From NCBI GenBank assembly GCA_041745765.1, contig JBGTIH010000028.1, forward strand, positions 1 to 22,617: DNA of 22,617 nucleotides, given 5' to 3'. The translations under genes and the position numbers were made by a program. The notes beneath the pieces were generated by a model. The model was given only the letters and a program-made list of their open reading frames with translations. It was not told the origin of the DNA and searched no databases. This DNA comes from JAHCHG01 sp041745765. GTDB taxonomy: Bacteria; Acidobacteriota; Blastocatellia; Pyrinomonadales; Pyrinomonadaceae. Shown in pieces: positions 22,605-22,617 of this stretch (positions within the stretch are counted from its first letter, which is position 1; the number at the start of each line of letters is the position of its first letter).

Positions 22605-22617
22605 TGTCTGAAATTTA

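Overview
The window looks like the chromosome of a moderate-GC (about 45% by eye), diderm, probably free-living bacterium. A PilB/PilT/PilC type IV pilus cluster, several Sec signal peptides and lipoproteins, a PDZ–radical SAM (DUF512) protein and pairs of large secreted helical proteins of no known family would fit Acidobacteriota (Blastocatellia/Pyrinomonadaceae-like). That placement is an inference from gene content and style, not a measured assignment. No rRNA, tRNA, CRISPR array, prophage or transposase gene was recognised.

Layout. (1) 1-4475, + strand: end of pilB, a secreted Arg/Lys/Ala-rich protein, pilT and pilC, closed by a clear bidirectional terminator at 4537-4565. (2) 4637-7697, - strand: trpE, an ankyrin-repeat probable lipoprotein and trpG, so the two anthranilate synthase subunits are split by an unrelated gene. 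(3) 7837-11566, + strand: two diverged paralogues encoding secreted, largely helical proteins. (4) 11584-14299, - strand: a zinc-ribbon M48 membrane metallopeptidase, a 2,4-dienoyl-CoA reductase-like SDR and a stand-alone response regulator. (5) 14578-16008, +: PDZ/radical SAM DUF512 protein. (6) 16023-19814, -: a small Fis-type HTH protein, and a tight three-gene unit of a cobalamin-type substrate-binding protein, a SurA-like/DsbA-like fusion and a glutaminyl-peptide cyclotransferase. (7) 20008-22578: a VOC protein (+), hypoxanthine phosphoribosyltransferase (-), an unusual RpiB-family protein (+) and a Uma2-family nuclease-fold protein (+).

How the genes work together. The Pil proteins are the motor and platform of one pilus machine. 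TrpE and TrpG form anthranilate synthase. The SurA/DsbA fusion and the glutaminyl cyclase would both act on exported proteins, suggesting a small envelope-protein maturation operon. Most other genes are single housekeeping or accessory functions.

Most unusual points. The RpiB homologue has Asp where the catalytic Cys is expected and an N-terminal extension whose motif resembles microcompartment-associated Eut proteins. Dispersed 7-bp tandem repeats lie between genes and also inside two unrelated coding regions, where they encode similar peptides. A very basic secreted protein sits inside the pilus operon. I see no complete new defence or mobile system. The best candidates for undescribed biology are the RpiB variant, the secreted paralogue pair and the heptad repeats.
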